Positions 25,677 through 36,855 of a stretch of 64,000 nucleotides of DNA are shown piece after piece. The notes beneath the pieces are model-generated. The model had not been told where the DNA came from. It worked only from the letters and a program-made list of their open reading frames with translations, and did no database searches. The stretch covers positions 94,430 to 158,429 of the forward strand of contig JNEU01000330.1 of assembly GCA_000697475.1 (NCBI GenBank), read 5' to 3'. The position numbers were made by a program, and so were the translations under genes. Every line of letters begins with the position of its first letter. Positions within the stretch are counted from its first letter, which is position 1. The DNA is from Lichtheimia corymbifera B2541. Taxonomy: Eukaryota > Mucoromycota > Mucoromycetes > Mucorales > Lichtheimiaceae.

Positions 25677-27984
25677 TTAGCGCATGGGATAATAGGATGG
25701 ATGAGGTTGTTGTTGTTGATAATAATAAGGGCCGAGAGGTGGAGTTTGATGAGGAGATGTATTTTGAGCTGGAGGGAACATCTGATAACCTTGCATTGAC
25801 ATCATGGTGGATCGAGGATTGAAGGGTGCTGCTGCAAGTGGTTGTTGTTGTTGTTGATAAGGATGGGGCAGCTGTGAATGACGGCTATTATTGTTGCTGT
25901 TGTAAAAGTGCATAGCGTATTGCTGCTTGAGTTGTTGTTCACGTTGATAAGCTTGCATTCTATCCCATTCTTGTTGGTATTCAGGATGCTGTTGATAATA
26001 CGTGTACATGTGCTGATAATGCTGTTGTTGTTGGAAATCAGGGTTGCTTCTGGAATGCTTAAGCCCTTGTTGTGGGTATTGCTGTTGCTGTTGATAGGAT
26101 ACTGAAGGGCTGCCACCATCTTGACTACCACGACGAGAAGTGGGTGCGCTACGTCCCTTGTTCTTTTTCTTTTTGAGACTTGGCACTGAGCGAGAATGAC
26201 GCATTTGGCGATCTTTCTTTTTGGAAGACTCCTTACGACGCATAAGCGATGGATCAGGCTTACTGCTGCTGTGGTCACTGTCTTCATCATCACCATCCAA
26301 ATCCTCATCTTGGATAGCTGGTGCTGGTGCTGGCTCAGCCTCTGGTTCATTTTCGGTGTCACTTGTGCTAGTAGCATTGTTGCTGTTACCAGTACCACGT
26401 GATCGTTTACTGGATGAAGATGCCTTCTTTTTGCCCTTTTTCGATTTATGATCTTCAGCAGAAATGGACACAGAAGATACCGATGATGATGGTTGTTTTG
26501 CAGGTGCAGCGCTTATAGACGAGGTGCTGCTGTTGGCTGCAGAGAGTGTTGGAGAAGATGGCTCAGAACGGCGGGATTGACGGTTGCTATTTGGCTTTTC
26601 AGTAACGGATGAAGCTGATGACCAAGTAGAATGTTGTGGTTGTTGTTGAGGCATCACTGGTGGAGTCATGGGTGCTGGTGGTGGTAATTGAGTAGGCATC
26701 ATAGGAGGAGATAAGGGTGTAGACATGGATGGCACAGGATGAACCATGGGTGGTGACATTGGGTGCTGAGCCATGCCAGGAGGAGTTGGCATCATTGGTG
26801 GCATCATAGTTGGTGCTGCTGTTGGTGATTGCATTATGGGTGGTGTTGGAGCCATTGTTGTGTAACCATTCATCATTTGCTGTTGCTGTTGCTGCTGCTG
26901 TTGGCGCATGGCTGCAACCTTGTATTGTTGTCTATGGCGGTCTTTCATGCGTTCAATCATAGTTTCATTCAGCTCTACAAGCTCAGCTTCTGGATCCACT
27001 CGGTTTGCCCAATTGTCCACTTTACGTTTCACCATTAATCGATGATCATTGCCACGTCGTTCCATAATGGGCTGCATTCCTTTTCTTGCATTCACAGGGT
27101 TGTCATTATCCTCTTCATCATCGCTCGATTCTTTTTTGTTAGATTCTTCTGAATCGGATACATCTGAATCCAACACCACTTGGGTGGTAACAGGTGCTGC
27201 AATGGGAGGAGTGGGCTTATCATTGTGGTGTGCAATGACAGGTGCAGAGGGAGACTTGATCATGGATGACGTTCCTGTTGACTTGGTACCATTCATCATG
27301 GATGCAAACATGGAAGGAGATTCATCGTCAAGCCGCAAATTGGCTAAATAATTGCTGTAAATGCTATCCGAGCCAAAGAGATCCGATGGTTTACTTCTGC
27401 CATTTTGTGCAGCGGTAGTGGTCGGTCCATTGCCTAATTTGGGAGTGCTTGTGCTCGTAGGTAACGATGGTGTAGCGGAAGATGATGTTGGTTGCTCCAA
27501 TTGCTGTGACAGGGCAAGATACAATGATAAGTCACTGCCCAAGTCATCTACAAGCCATCATTGTTTAATTAATCTTCTATGCAAAATACATAAATAACAC
27601 TATTATTGCCGTACCTGATTGCTGGTTTGCAGCAGGTTTGGGGCTATTCAATTCGGATAGGATGTCGTCAAACAATGTGCCACCCGTACCAGCGGGGACT
27701 GTTGTTGCAGTGGATACATTTGTTGTCGTGGTGATGTTGGTTGCTGATGTTGCAGGCTTCTGTTGGATGGATGATACAGCGGGAGCATCAGAGGTGGTAG
27801 TAGTAGTTGTAGTGGTATTGAACACAGGAGTAGAAGATGATTCAAAGTCCAATGATAGCTTCAATGGCTCTAATTTTGGTGGTGCAGAGCGATCCGATGG
27901 GACTGAAGGAGGTGAAGTAGTGGTGGTAGATTCTTTAGTATTTTTACGCGACTTGTATATGCTGCTTAATTTCAATAACCCCAT
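25677..27984 (-). CDS. Large disordered Q/P/S-rich protein
   Basis: Two exons, 27615-27984 and 25677-27547, encode 746 residues. No enzyme domain was recognised. The start MGLLKLSSIYKSRK is compact and basic; Thr/Ser-rich linkers follow. Near the middle, a better conserved-looking helical block runs from QPIMERRGNDHRLMVKRKV to ELNETMIERMKDRHRQQY. After it come a Pro/Met-rich region, an acidic patch (DEDLDGDDEDSD), a basic nuclear-signal-like segment (KKKKNKGRS), and a Q/Y-rich tail with repeated poly-Q. The layout (short helical core, acidic and basic patches, Q-rich tail) suits a nuclear regulator or condensate-forming scaffold, but this is inference. The 67-nt intron is phase 1 with GTACGG and TAG borders. 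Triplet-repeat codons make poly-Q length likely to vary between strains. Confidence 0.75.
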
Positions 27985-29097
27985 TACGGCAAGGAAAAGA
28001 AAGTGAAAGAGAAAGGAAAGGAAAGGGAAACAAACAAAGAAAAAAGCATCAATGTAGAGAAACATACCCACCATTATTTTCCAATCGGGGTGAACCCAGA
28101 CCAGATTGTCGCGACCTTCGCTACTTGTATCACCACGCGAAAGTATACACTTTTCCTTTATTGCATCCATTGGTCCCGGGAATTCTCGTTATTGAACTTG
28201 CTCATTCCTCACTTGTAATATATTGCGAGGGATTGTAATGGATCAAACATAGGAGTAATAACACTCTTAAGGCCACGTTTTTCATTCAGGGTGATACAGC
28301 CTTCAAAAGCATATTCATCATCATCACCTGCAGCAGCAGTCTGATTGATTACGCCCACATACTACATCGTGGTACTACGTTGGCGGCACTTGTGTGTGTG
28401 TTTGTTCATTTCATAAGGGGCTGGGGCGAAAGGTATAGATCGACTGCATGCTTGTGTATAGATGCTGATCAGGAGAAGTTGCATTGGTTTGGTCAAGCTT
28501 GGTATTTGTACGAGAGAATAAAGAACACCCTCAACCCCACATCCATCTATTACTACTACTATTGCTCGTGCTCATGCATTCCTCTTAATGACACACACTC
28601 CCTCCATATCGTGCTTATCGGTTTATTCCTTTATGACTCGGGCGATCATCACATTTCAAAGAGAGGGCGCACACACACATTTATGGTACCCTGGTTCGTC
28701 CGACGCATTTTTCAATTCACTCTTCCTCTTTCGTATCTTTTCCTCGTGTCTTCATGTCCCTTCCGGATTCCTGTAATCTTGACAACCAATCACGCGATAA
28801 TTCTGTTGACGTTGACATGCTCTTCCAACACGACCGGGATAATGCAACACCCATTGCCCCTTGTTCAACCATTTCTGCAACCATCGAAGCGAAGGATGTA
28901 CAAGCTTCAAAGTGACAACTCTCTCTCTCTCTCTCGTAAACACGTGTCGAAGCAAAAGTTTGGGGTAGTCTACTACTTGACAAAGGGTACGTGCCTGCCT
29001 TAATAGAGTTTTCCAAGCTGACATAATGTTCAAACTAAAACCGCTATTATAATGCAGCGAGGATGGTTCACGCTCTATTCTTGACGCTGTTGTTCTC
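27985..29097. other. Intergenic between divergent disordered-protein gene and acyl-CoA oxidase
   Basis: Holds a CT microsatellite at 28919-28935 and a short 53-codon frame at 28754-28915 discussed as a possible extra first exon of the oxidase. A 207-codon frame at 28380-29003 lacks any family and is judged spurious. Confidence 0.4.
28919..28935 (+). repeat. CT microsatellite upstream of acyl-CoA oxidase
   Basis: Eight CT dinucleotides in a row. It sits inside the possible leader intron of the acyl-CoA oxidase gene, where it would serve as a pyrimidine tract. Confidence 0.8.
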
Positions 29098-31546
29098 ATG
29101 ACAATCCCTATCGACCAATCCAAGGCACCTAATGCTCGGGCAGCTGCAGAACGGCTTGCTCAGTTGAAGCAACAGCTTACTATGACACCATCATCCATGT
29201 CATTGCAAGCTCCCAAAGACATGGCCCGGGAACGTGCAGCCACTGATTTCCATATTGACAACTTGGCCTATTATTGGGCGGGCGATGAACAACAATACCG
29301 ATTGATGGTAATGTATTGATCGATCATCATCATCTGCATCATCATCGACTGACTAATATATCGAGAATAGCAACAAGCTTACGAGCTAATCAAGAATGAT
29401 CCCGAACTTGTTGTCCAACCACCTCGCAACTATTTAGAAATGACACGACCGGAAGCTCGAGAATTGTAAGTCATTCGGTGATGTGGATAGTATTTGGTAA
29501 TGTCTTAACCGAGAGATATGTACTAGTACGATGGGTCAGATATACCGCCTTGTCAAAATCATGCAAGATCCAAAGATGGACCCCAACCTCGTGGATGCTG
29601 TGGTGAATGCTCTTTTGTTATACTCGGAGAACTTTGGCATGAGGATCGCAGTACACAGAACACTCTTCCGAAATGTATTATTGATGCTTGCAACCGATGA
29701 GCAACAAAAGACGTGGTTACCGCTTGTTGAAAGTTATCGTATCTTGGGATGCTTCGCCATGGTAAGGGTGCACTAGTACCTCCCTCCCCTTTTTAACGTT
29801 ATTCTAAACTCTATTTTTTATACAGACTGAGCTTGGACATAGTTCGGCGTTGCGAGATATTGAGACGACTTCAACATATGATCAAGCGACTGATACGTTT
29901 GTTCTTAATTCACCTACGATCACGTCAACAAAATGGTGGATTGGCATGGCAGGTCAAACAGCTACGCACACCATGGTGATTGCGCAAACATATGTTGGTG
30001 GCAAGAACGTGGGACACAATTGGTTTATTGTTCAACTTCGTGATACGACTACCGGTGAATTGATGCCCAACGTACGAGCTGGTGATATTGGACACAAAGT
30101 GGGACGTCCAGGCTTAGATAACGGCTTCATCCAGGTAGGCTTTAGAGTTGCTAGGCACTAATAATTATCCTAACTTTGATGGATTTAGTTTTCCCACGTC
30201 CGAATTCCACGTGATCGCATGCTCTCTCGCTTTGTCAATCTCGATCCAGCTACTGGCACTTATACTCCTGCACCTTCACCTGCCATCATGTACGCAACCT
30301 TGATTCCAGAACGTATTTATTTGGTCAGCAACAATGTGATGATGCTCACGCAAGCCGTTACTATCGCCACACGTTATGGAGTTGTGCGTCGTCAGCAAAA
30401 CAATCAGCAAATCATGGATTATCAATCGCATTATGCCAAACTTGTGCCAGCCATTTCGTTCATGTACATGGTCAAGTCAGCTACACGTACCCTGGATGAA
30501 CGTTTCAAGGTGCTTACAGCAGACGGTGAAATGAATCCCAAGGTGTATTTGCAACACATGTCTGAAATGCACGCCATATCAGCAGCTCTCAAAGGCATTT
30601 CCGGCTGGTACGGATCAGAAATTTTGGAGACATGTCGTCGTGCTTGTGGTGGTCATGCATACTCGGCTTATAACAACATTGGACAAATCATTGATGACTG
30701 GGGAGTGACAACTACTGGTGGAGGTGATAATGTCGTCTTGATGCAGCAAACCGCCAAGATTTTAATTCAGCAATTACAACAAAAGTTGGAGCATGATAAG
30801 CACCCACGGCTCTTGTTCAAGGCATCCACTCATTATATCCAGAATGCCAAGGAGTATCTGGAAAGCAAAACATGGGGAGTACAGAATGTATCAAAGTGCT
30901 TCGAGGATCTTGGATTGATTGAGGGCGCTTTACATACTATTTTAGTCAAGCGAGTAAGTATTTTAATGCGCGATCCATGAATGACGATTAATTGGGTTCT
31001 CTATATACATAGCTCAACAGTATTCGTTTGGATGAGAAGAACATGTCTTCAAATGATCTTTTGCTGGAATCTGTGCGAGCAGCAGAATTGCATGGTGCTA
31101 CTTTCCTTTACTCGGATGCCATGACAAAGTATGCCAACAAGCGCAATGATGATCCCCTTGCCATCTTACGTCGTCTCACAGCTCTATGGGGATTCCATAC
31201 CTTGATCACCTACAGCGACCAAGCATTCAAGGAAAACTATTTGACCGCATCACAGCTCAAGTCATTGGAACGCCTTTACCTTCAGGAATGCAAGAGCTTA
31301 AGAAAACAAGTGATCGGGTTGACGGATGCATGGGGTTATCCAGACTTCATTCTCAAGGCCCCCATTGGAAAATATGACGGCAACATTTATGAGCGTAAGT
31401 GCTGCTATACCTCTCTAGCGTCTTTCATTCCTCTAATGAGACTTCATTTTCATACAGCCTACTTTGATACCTTGCTGATGGCTCCCAACAGCACCGGCGT
31501 CCCTTCATACCATGAAAAGTATATCAAGCCTTTGACATCAGCTTAG
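29098..31546 (+). CDS. POX1: Acyl-CoA oxidase
   Basis: Seven exons: 29098-29307, 29371-29465, 29527-29761, 29826-30134, 30189-30953, 31013-31394 and 31458-31546, for 694 residues, normal for fungal acyl-CoA oxidase. It catalyses the first, H2O2-forming step of peroxisomal beta-oxidation. FAD-fold motifs: GCFAMTELGHSS, TKWWIGMAG, GDIGHKVGRPGLDNGFIQ, IPRDRMLSRF, the helical block with RYGVVRRQ, then CRRACGGHAYSAYN and DDWGVTTTGGGDNVVL. The C-terminal domain carries IGLTDAWGYPDFIL and PIGKYDGNIYEPYFD. The protein ends PLTSA, not an SKL-type signal. At residues 19-27, RLAQLKQQL fits the relaxed PTS2 pattern. Stop codons close the frame just upstream of 29098, but an acceptor at 29057 would permit an N-terminal exon. 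Tail to tail with the alcohol dehydrogenase, 164 bases apart. Confidence 0.93.
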
Positions 31547-31710
31547 AAATAGACAAAAGTGACACTTTGGCTAGCTTTCCCTATTGGATACCAATCCTTA
31601 TAAACCGCCGTTGATGGGCATATATATATCCATAAAGACTCAATCCATTTTACTTGACAAACTGCTATGTAAACAAATGTTTTGTATACTAACAGGACAT
31701 CTCGATCCAT

Positions 31711-32994
31711 TCAATTTTCAAGCACAAAGCGGTAGCGAGCTTTTCCATCACGCATGGCTTGCACAGTTTCTGGGCACTGCTTCATAGGGCGTTTTTCGAT
31801 CCAAGGCCTGACACCTTTTTCTGCGGCAAAGGCGAGCATTTCTCGGATTGTATCAGGGCTGCCTACCACTGAGCCAGCTAGTGTTAATTGTCGACCCACC
31901 AAACTGCCGGGTGGAATATTTTCGAAGGGCTTATCAGGAATGGCAACCATAATGAATACACCGCCAGGTTTAAGCAATCCAAGATATTTGCCCCAGTCAA
32001 AACCTTCAGTTCCAAAGCTTGTACAAATAATGTGGGTGAGCTTGTTTTTGATTTTTGACATGGAGGTCTCATCCTCGGTCACAACAAAATCATGACATCC
32101 AAGTTTTTCAGCGTCTCCTCGTTTACGGTCTGAGTGCGATAATGCAATTACTTTAGCACCCATAGCATTGCCCCATTGTGTCTATAAAAAGTTCAACTCT
32201 ATGAGCAACAACAATGGATTGTTATTATTAATGCCATGTATACTTGCCGCATAATGACCCAAACCACCTATGTCAATGCATCAATGTTTAGCATGGGCTT
32301 GCAGATGTGGTCGACAACAACACCTACCAATACCGATGACACCAACGGTGGAATCTGAATCGATACCATGGCGTTTCATTGGCGCGTATGTAGTAATTCC
32401 TGCACAAAAGAACGTGGCGGCAACTTCGTTTGGCAGGTTGTCTGGGATCTTGAATACAAAGTTATAATGACCACTCCAAACATCTGCATAGCCACCATAT
32501 GTCTTTTCATTGGTTTTAGGCCAACGGCCATTGTATGTTCCTATTACACCATTCTCGCAAATGTTCTCGTGATGATGTTGACAAGCATAGCACTGAAGAC
32601 ATGACATGCACTGGGCCCCAACCCCAGCTCTATCACCGACCTTTACGTTCTTGACGTTGTTGCCCACTTTGGTGACTATGCCAGCAATCTAAATCGAGGT
32701 CAAATTCCCTACACCCAATGTCTTTTACACATACATACCTCATGTCCTACAATGGTTGGGTAATCGGTTTTCCCCCATCCAGAATCGAGAGTAAATAAAT
32801 CTGAAGCACAAATGCCACAGTGCGTGATATCCATTTCGACTGTATCATCATCAAACGTTTTTCGTGGTTGCTCACCCCACTCCAAGGGCTTATCTATAAG
32901 GTTGCATGGTGTATTAGAGATGTATGTTGTCATCACCACTTCCTCTCATACCTTTAGCTGAAGCAATCCATCCATGAATTGTACCGGTTGCCAT
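31711..32994 (-). CDS. Zinc alcohol dehydrogenase, cinnamyl/NADP-dependent type
   Basis: Five exons: 32952-32994, 32739-32893, 32328-32688, 32248-32267 and 31711-32181, for 349 residues, standard for medium-chain dehydrogenases. The reaction is reversible reduction of aldehydes to alcohols in the cytosol. Catalytic zinc ligands lie in HCGICASDL and TIVGHE; the structural zinc loop is CMSCLQCYACQHHHENIC. The Rossmann mot is GIGGLGHYATQ, formed only after splicing exons 3, 4 and 5. ALSHSDRKR follows the second beta strand; the Ser/Arg residues there favour NADPH over NADH, as in yeast Adh6/7. Exon 4 is 20 nt, and its downstream intron (32182-32247) begins with GC instead of GT. The other introns are GT-AG. 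No mitochondrial or secretory signal. Confidence 0.92.
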
Positions 32995-34785
32995 GGTTAC
33001 AGCTGTATATCTTAAGAGAGAATATAAGAGGTTTCATTCTAGGAAATTGTAAATCTTTGTCATGATGGCGAGCAAAAATGAAACCCATGTTTTGAAATCA
33101 TGTTTCAATACCCTTGACACGCTTTTGGTCGTTTATGCATGGTATATTACGTGTGATCCAATCACTCTTACTTGTCCTGTGCACGCACTTGATCCCGCAT
33201 GCTGGTTGCCCCAACTCGGCGCAAGCCATTCAGCATTCGTCCGGTCTTCTTTCTCTTTTGTAGCACGTTTTAGTCAAACGTAAAAATGAGAAACACCGCT
33301 GATCACCCAATATATAACGAGAGCATCCGCTTTCTTCTGGTACAAGGGCTCATCATGCGGCGGCTGCGCTCACTGATTTTCGATGCTTGTATTGATACAC
33401 AAGAAAAAGTTGAGATTGGATTTACGGAACAAAGTGCCGATGAGAATAGGATTGCCATGAGCAAAAGTGAGTACTATGACTACTGACGTGGTGGTCATTA
33501 AGGATCATGCATTATGCGCACTATAATCATGCGGGTTTTAAGGCTATCATATGCACGATGCTGTATACAAAAACGATCCACAGCATGATAAGGGCTGACG
33601 AAAAGAAAAAGCGACCCTTTGAGTATGCAGCATGTCAAACGTTCCCCAATGATTGGTTTTGGTAAACGTGGAGATGGAAATTGCACTGTCAAATCTATGT
33701 GCTACATACATCGATATATGACAACATCGCTCTCTCCGTTATGTACTTACTTATTTGTCCATATTGGCATTTTTGGCAGCTGTCATTGTCATTATGGACG
33801 TGAAGGAATCAGGATAGTTTATGTTTCAAAAGCCTTTGTCTCATTGGGAGCGTGTTGTTGATACCGATCACTCCGGCTAAACAAGGTGTCTTTTTCATGT
33901 GCCTTGTGTTCAAGGCTCCCACGTGAGCAGCGATCGTGTCGGCGAATAGGATCATTTTTGTGCTGCATCCACAATCTATGCATACCCTCTCTTGTCAATG
34001 ATCAAATATGATGTTCAACATTGTTTGGCTCATAAAAGATATGGGTTTCATGGTTGATGGCTTTGTATATAACTGAGCAATATCAAACAACCTATGTTCT
34101 CAGAATATGAACGATGGGGATGTGGGTTTGCGTCACGGGCCAAGATGTAGGAATTAACGCGGCGATGAGATGATTGTTTGTGTATGTAAAAGGGTCCAAG
34201 GAAGCACTGTTGTGTGTATGAGTGTGTGTCAAAAGGGGAAAGGGGAGAGGGCTAGCAGGAGAAACGAAGCACGACAACCAATGAAAAAGGCTAAAAGCAC
34301 AGGGCAGGTGTTGTCATTGGCAAAGGTTTGAAGAGGTGATGGTGAACCGAGCCGTGACTTTAAAATGGGGGATGCGGCATTCCTCTTGTGCAACCCCCAA
34401 AGGATAACCGCTCATTGCAGGATATAATGCCCACGTTGTGAGCCTGTGGCAACTGATTTGACTGCAAGCAGTGTGTCAGGGCAGCCACATTGGTGCACTT
34501 GGGGGCCCTTGCTATGGATGGCGATGAGGATCTTCTTTTATTACCCCTCCATCACTATTATCATCATCCTCACCCCCCATCCTACAAACCAACCACTCAC
34601 TCATTTTCTCGCTACCATCTGCTCCCTTTCCGGTCTGGTTGAGCTCGTACTTCTTAAATCGTTTCTTCTTGCTTTCTCTCTTTTTCTTCTCTCATCCCCT
34701 CCTTTTCGTTGTCGACACGTCGTCCTTTTTCTACTCGCATCATATACCGCATTAAGCTTTAGTTGCTTATGTTGGATTGGGAATC
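32995..34785. other. Intergenic between divergent alcohol dehydrogenase and bHLH gene
   Basis: About 1.8 kb. Short frames (33062-33861, 34446-34805) show no family. The last 250 bases before 34786 are strongly CT-rich, as in many fungal promoters and leaders. Confidence 0.45.
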
Positions 34786-36327
34786 ATGGATCTATCATCC
34801 CTTGATACGATGCTTCGCTCAATGAATGACGGCAGCTTGGATACCACTTTACTATCTACATCCGCTGCAGAAGGCCTGGATAGTTTGATGGCATCGCTTC
34901 CGCCCGATCAACAAAAGTATTTTCTTGAAGATGTACGTTTGAAACATACACGCATATTTGGAACAACCTGAATTTACATATACAAATCCACATTGCACGA
35001 ACGATACAATAGGATATTTTTACTCCCCTGATATCACCTGCCATGACACCGTCAATGAGTTACCAACCTCATCACCAGAGCGTTCATGCTCATCATCATC
35101 CTCACCAGCAATACCAACATCATCAACAACAGCACCAACAACAGGATGTTGATTTTTCACCGCTAACGTCACCTGCCATCATGCCACAGCCTTCTGGAGA
35201 CATGACACCAGGTCAAATATATGAGCAATACGAACAGCTGGAACGTGCTAAAATGATGATCACACGCCGCTTGTCCGAGTTACAGCGAAAGCGTCCTCGA
35301 GAGGAAGCTATTCGTGAGTATTCACACACACGCTTGTTGCATGCTTTAGTTTATCTCACACGTCCTTTTTTTCCCTTTAAAAGCTCAACAACAACAACAA
35401 CGACAGCAGCAGCTACAGTCTCATCATTTACAAGAGCAGCAGTTTCATCATGCTCAACAACACCATCATCCGCTGTCAACACGTCCACCACAGCCACGGC
35501 AACCACCAACATCATCATCGGCCAAAGTACCATTGTCACCAGCAGGGTCGCCTTGTATCGAACCTGTGACACCATCATCGTTGATGAATATCAAGTCGCA
35601 TCCAAATGGGCAACAACATGAACCATCAATGCCAGTTCAGGTACCACCAGCAGTATCAATTCCTCAGACACCCGCTGCTGTACCACCACCATTGATGCCA
35701 GTCAGTAGTGCACCGCCGACATCATCGTCAACCACATCATCCACAAGGTCCTCACCAACAAGTGGTAGCAATAAACGATCACGTCGTATTGCCCCAGCAC
35801 AACAAAATCAGCAACAAGAGCATGCGTCATCGCCTCGTGCGCTTAAACCGCTACTTATTAGCCCGACAATGAGACCAGGGCCTGTTGCTGTGCCTGCAGA
35901 TGCTGAGCGCATGTTGGCTACGCGATCCAACTACCAAAATCTCATGGAAGGCAAGGCTGCTGCTTTGGGCATTGCATTTTCATCCACCATCAAAAGTGGT
36001 CTCGAGATCCGTCGTACTGCTCACAAGGCTGCTGAACAAAAACGACGTGATTCACTCAAAGAGTGGTTTGATCGTTTACGACGTGAAGTCGATGAAGGCT
36101 ATGTGAAAAAGAACGTGACGCCTCCAGCACCGCCTGTTGATGATGGCGAATCATCCAAAGGTGATGAGGAGAGCAAACCGCTTTCCAAAGTGTTACTTCT
36201 CAAGTATGCATATGAATACATTTCATTGCTCAAATCCAACATTGAGCAACGTGATCAGCGTATTTACCAACTTGAACAGCAGCTCAACAACAACAACAAC
36301 GGCGATAACAATGATGCATCATCTTGA
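34786..36327 (+). CDS. bHLH transcription factor
   Basis: Three exons: 34786-34932, 35013-35313 and 35384-36327, for 463 residues. The N-terminal 350 residues are low complexity (His/Gln, Ser/Pro), with a short helix around PGQIYEQYEQLERAK. The DNA-binding domain begins at R359: RRTAHKAAEQKRRDSLK. His5, Glu9 and Arg13 of the basic region are present (His363, Glu367, Arg371); in this superfamily that set predicts binding to CACGTG E-boxes. Helix 1 is SLKEWFDRLRREV, followed by an unusually long acidic loop (about 30 residues, with DDGESSKGDEESK), then helix 2 SKVLLLKYAYEYISLLKS continuing into a leucine-zipper-like IEQRDQRIYQLEQQL. It would act as a nuclear dimer, alone or with another bHLH protein. 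Target genes cannot be inferred. The gene is tail to tail with DUG2. Confidence 0.9.
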
Positions 36328-36855
36328 AATCACAATCAACTCAATAATGGCTTACAGCATTAACATTGGTTCCACCCCATTATTTCTGCCACTCGTTTTA
36401 CACATCCTTCATTTGGCCACGAACAGCAACAACTATGCCACACTGCTGTAAATTTTCTTTTCACCGGCCCTCCTCATTTATCTATACTTGCTCTCAGTTA
36501 TTGTAGTCACGCATATATGCAAACGTCCCTTTTCTCATTGTACACACCACCCTTTTGTATTTCCACTCTCACGTAGTTCACTTTTCTGTCATATGACCCT
36601 TTATGCTCCTTTTCTTGTTCTTTGCACTTTCTTTCTTTCGGTAGATACTTTTTTATGACTTGATCACTTAAATGGTACATACGCCTTTTCTTTGTTAATT
36701 TGCACATCCTCATTCCATGCATTTACTTGCAGATTTGTTTGCATGACAAGGGCCCTTTATTTCCCTCCATGGTGACACGCATGAAAATGGTCAGTGCGTT
36801 CAAAATGATCCAATAAAGCATCGCTCCTCCCACATAATGGCTTCATCAAACAAAT
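36328..36855. other. Intergenic between convergent bHLH and DUG2 genes
   Basis: 3' regions of both genes; T/C-rich. No gene recognised. Confidence 0.5.

Noticed and set aside
28380..29003. 207-codon plus-strand frame
   Set aside because: No family resemblance, composed of runs typical of CT-rich promoter DNA, and overlaps the upstream region of the acyl-CoA oxidase.
35351..35578. 75-codon minus-strand frame rich in Val
   Set aside because: Antisense shadow of CAA/CAT-rich low-complexity codons in the bHLH gene.
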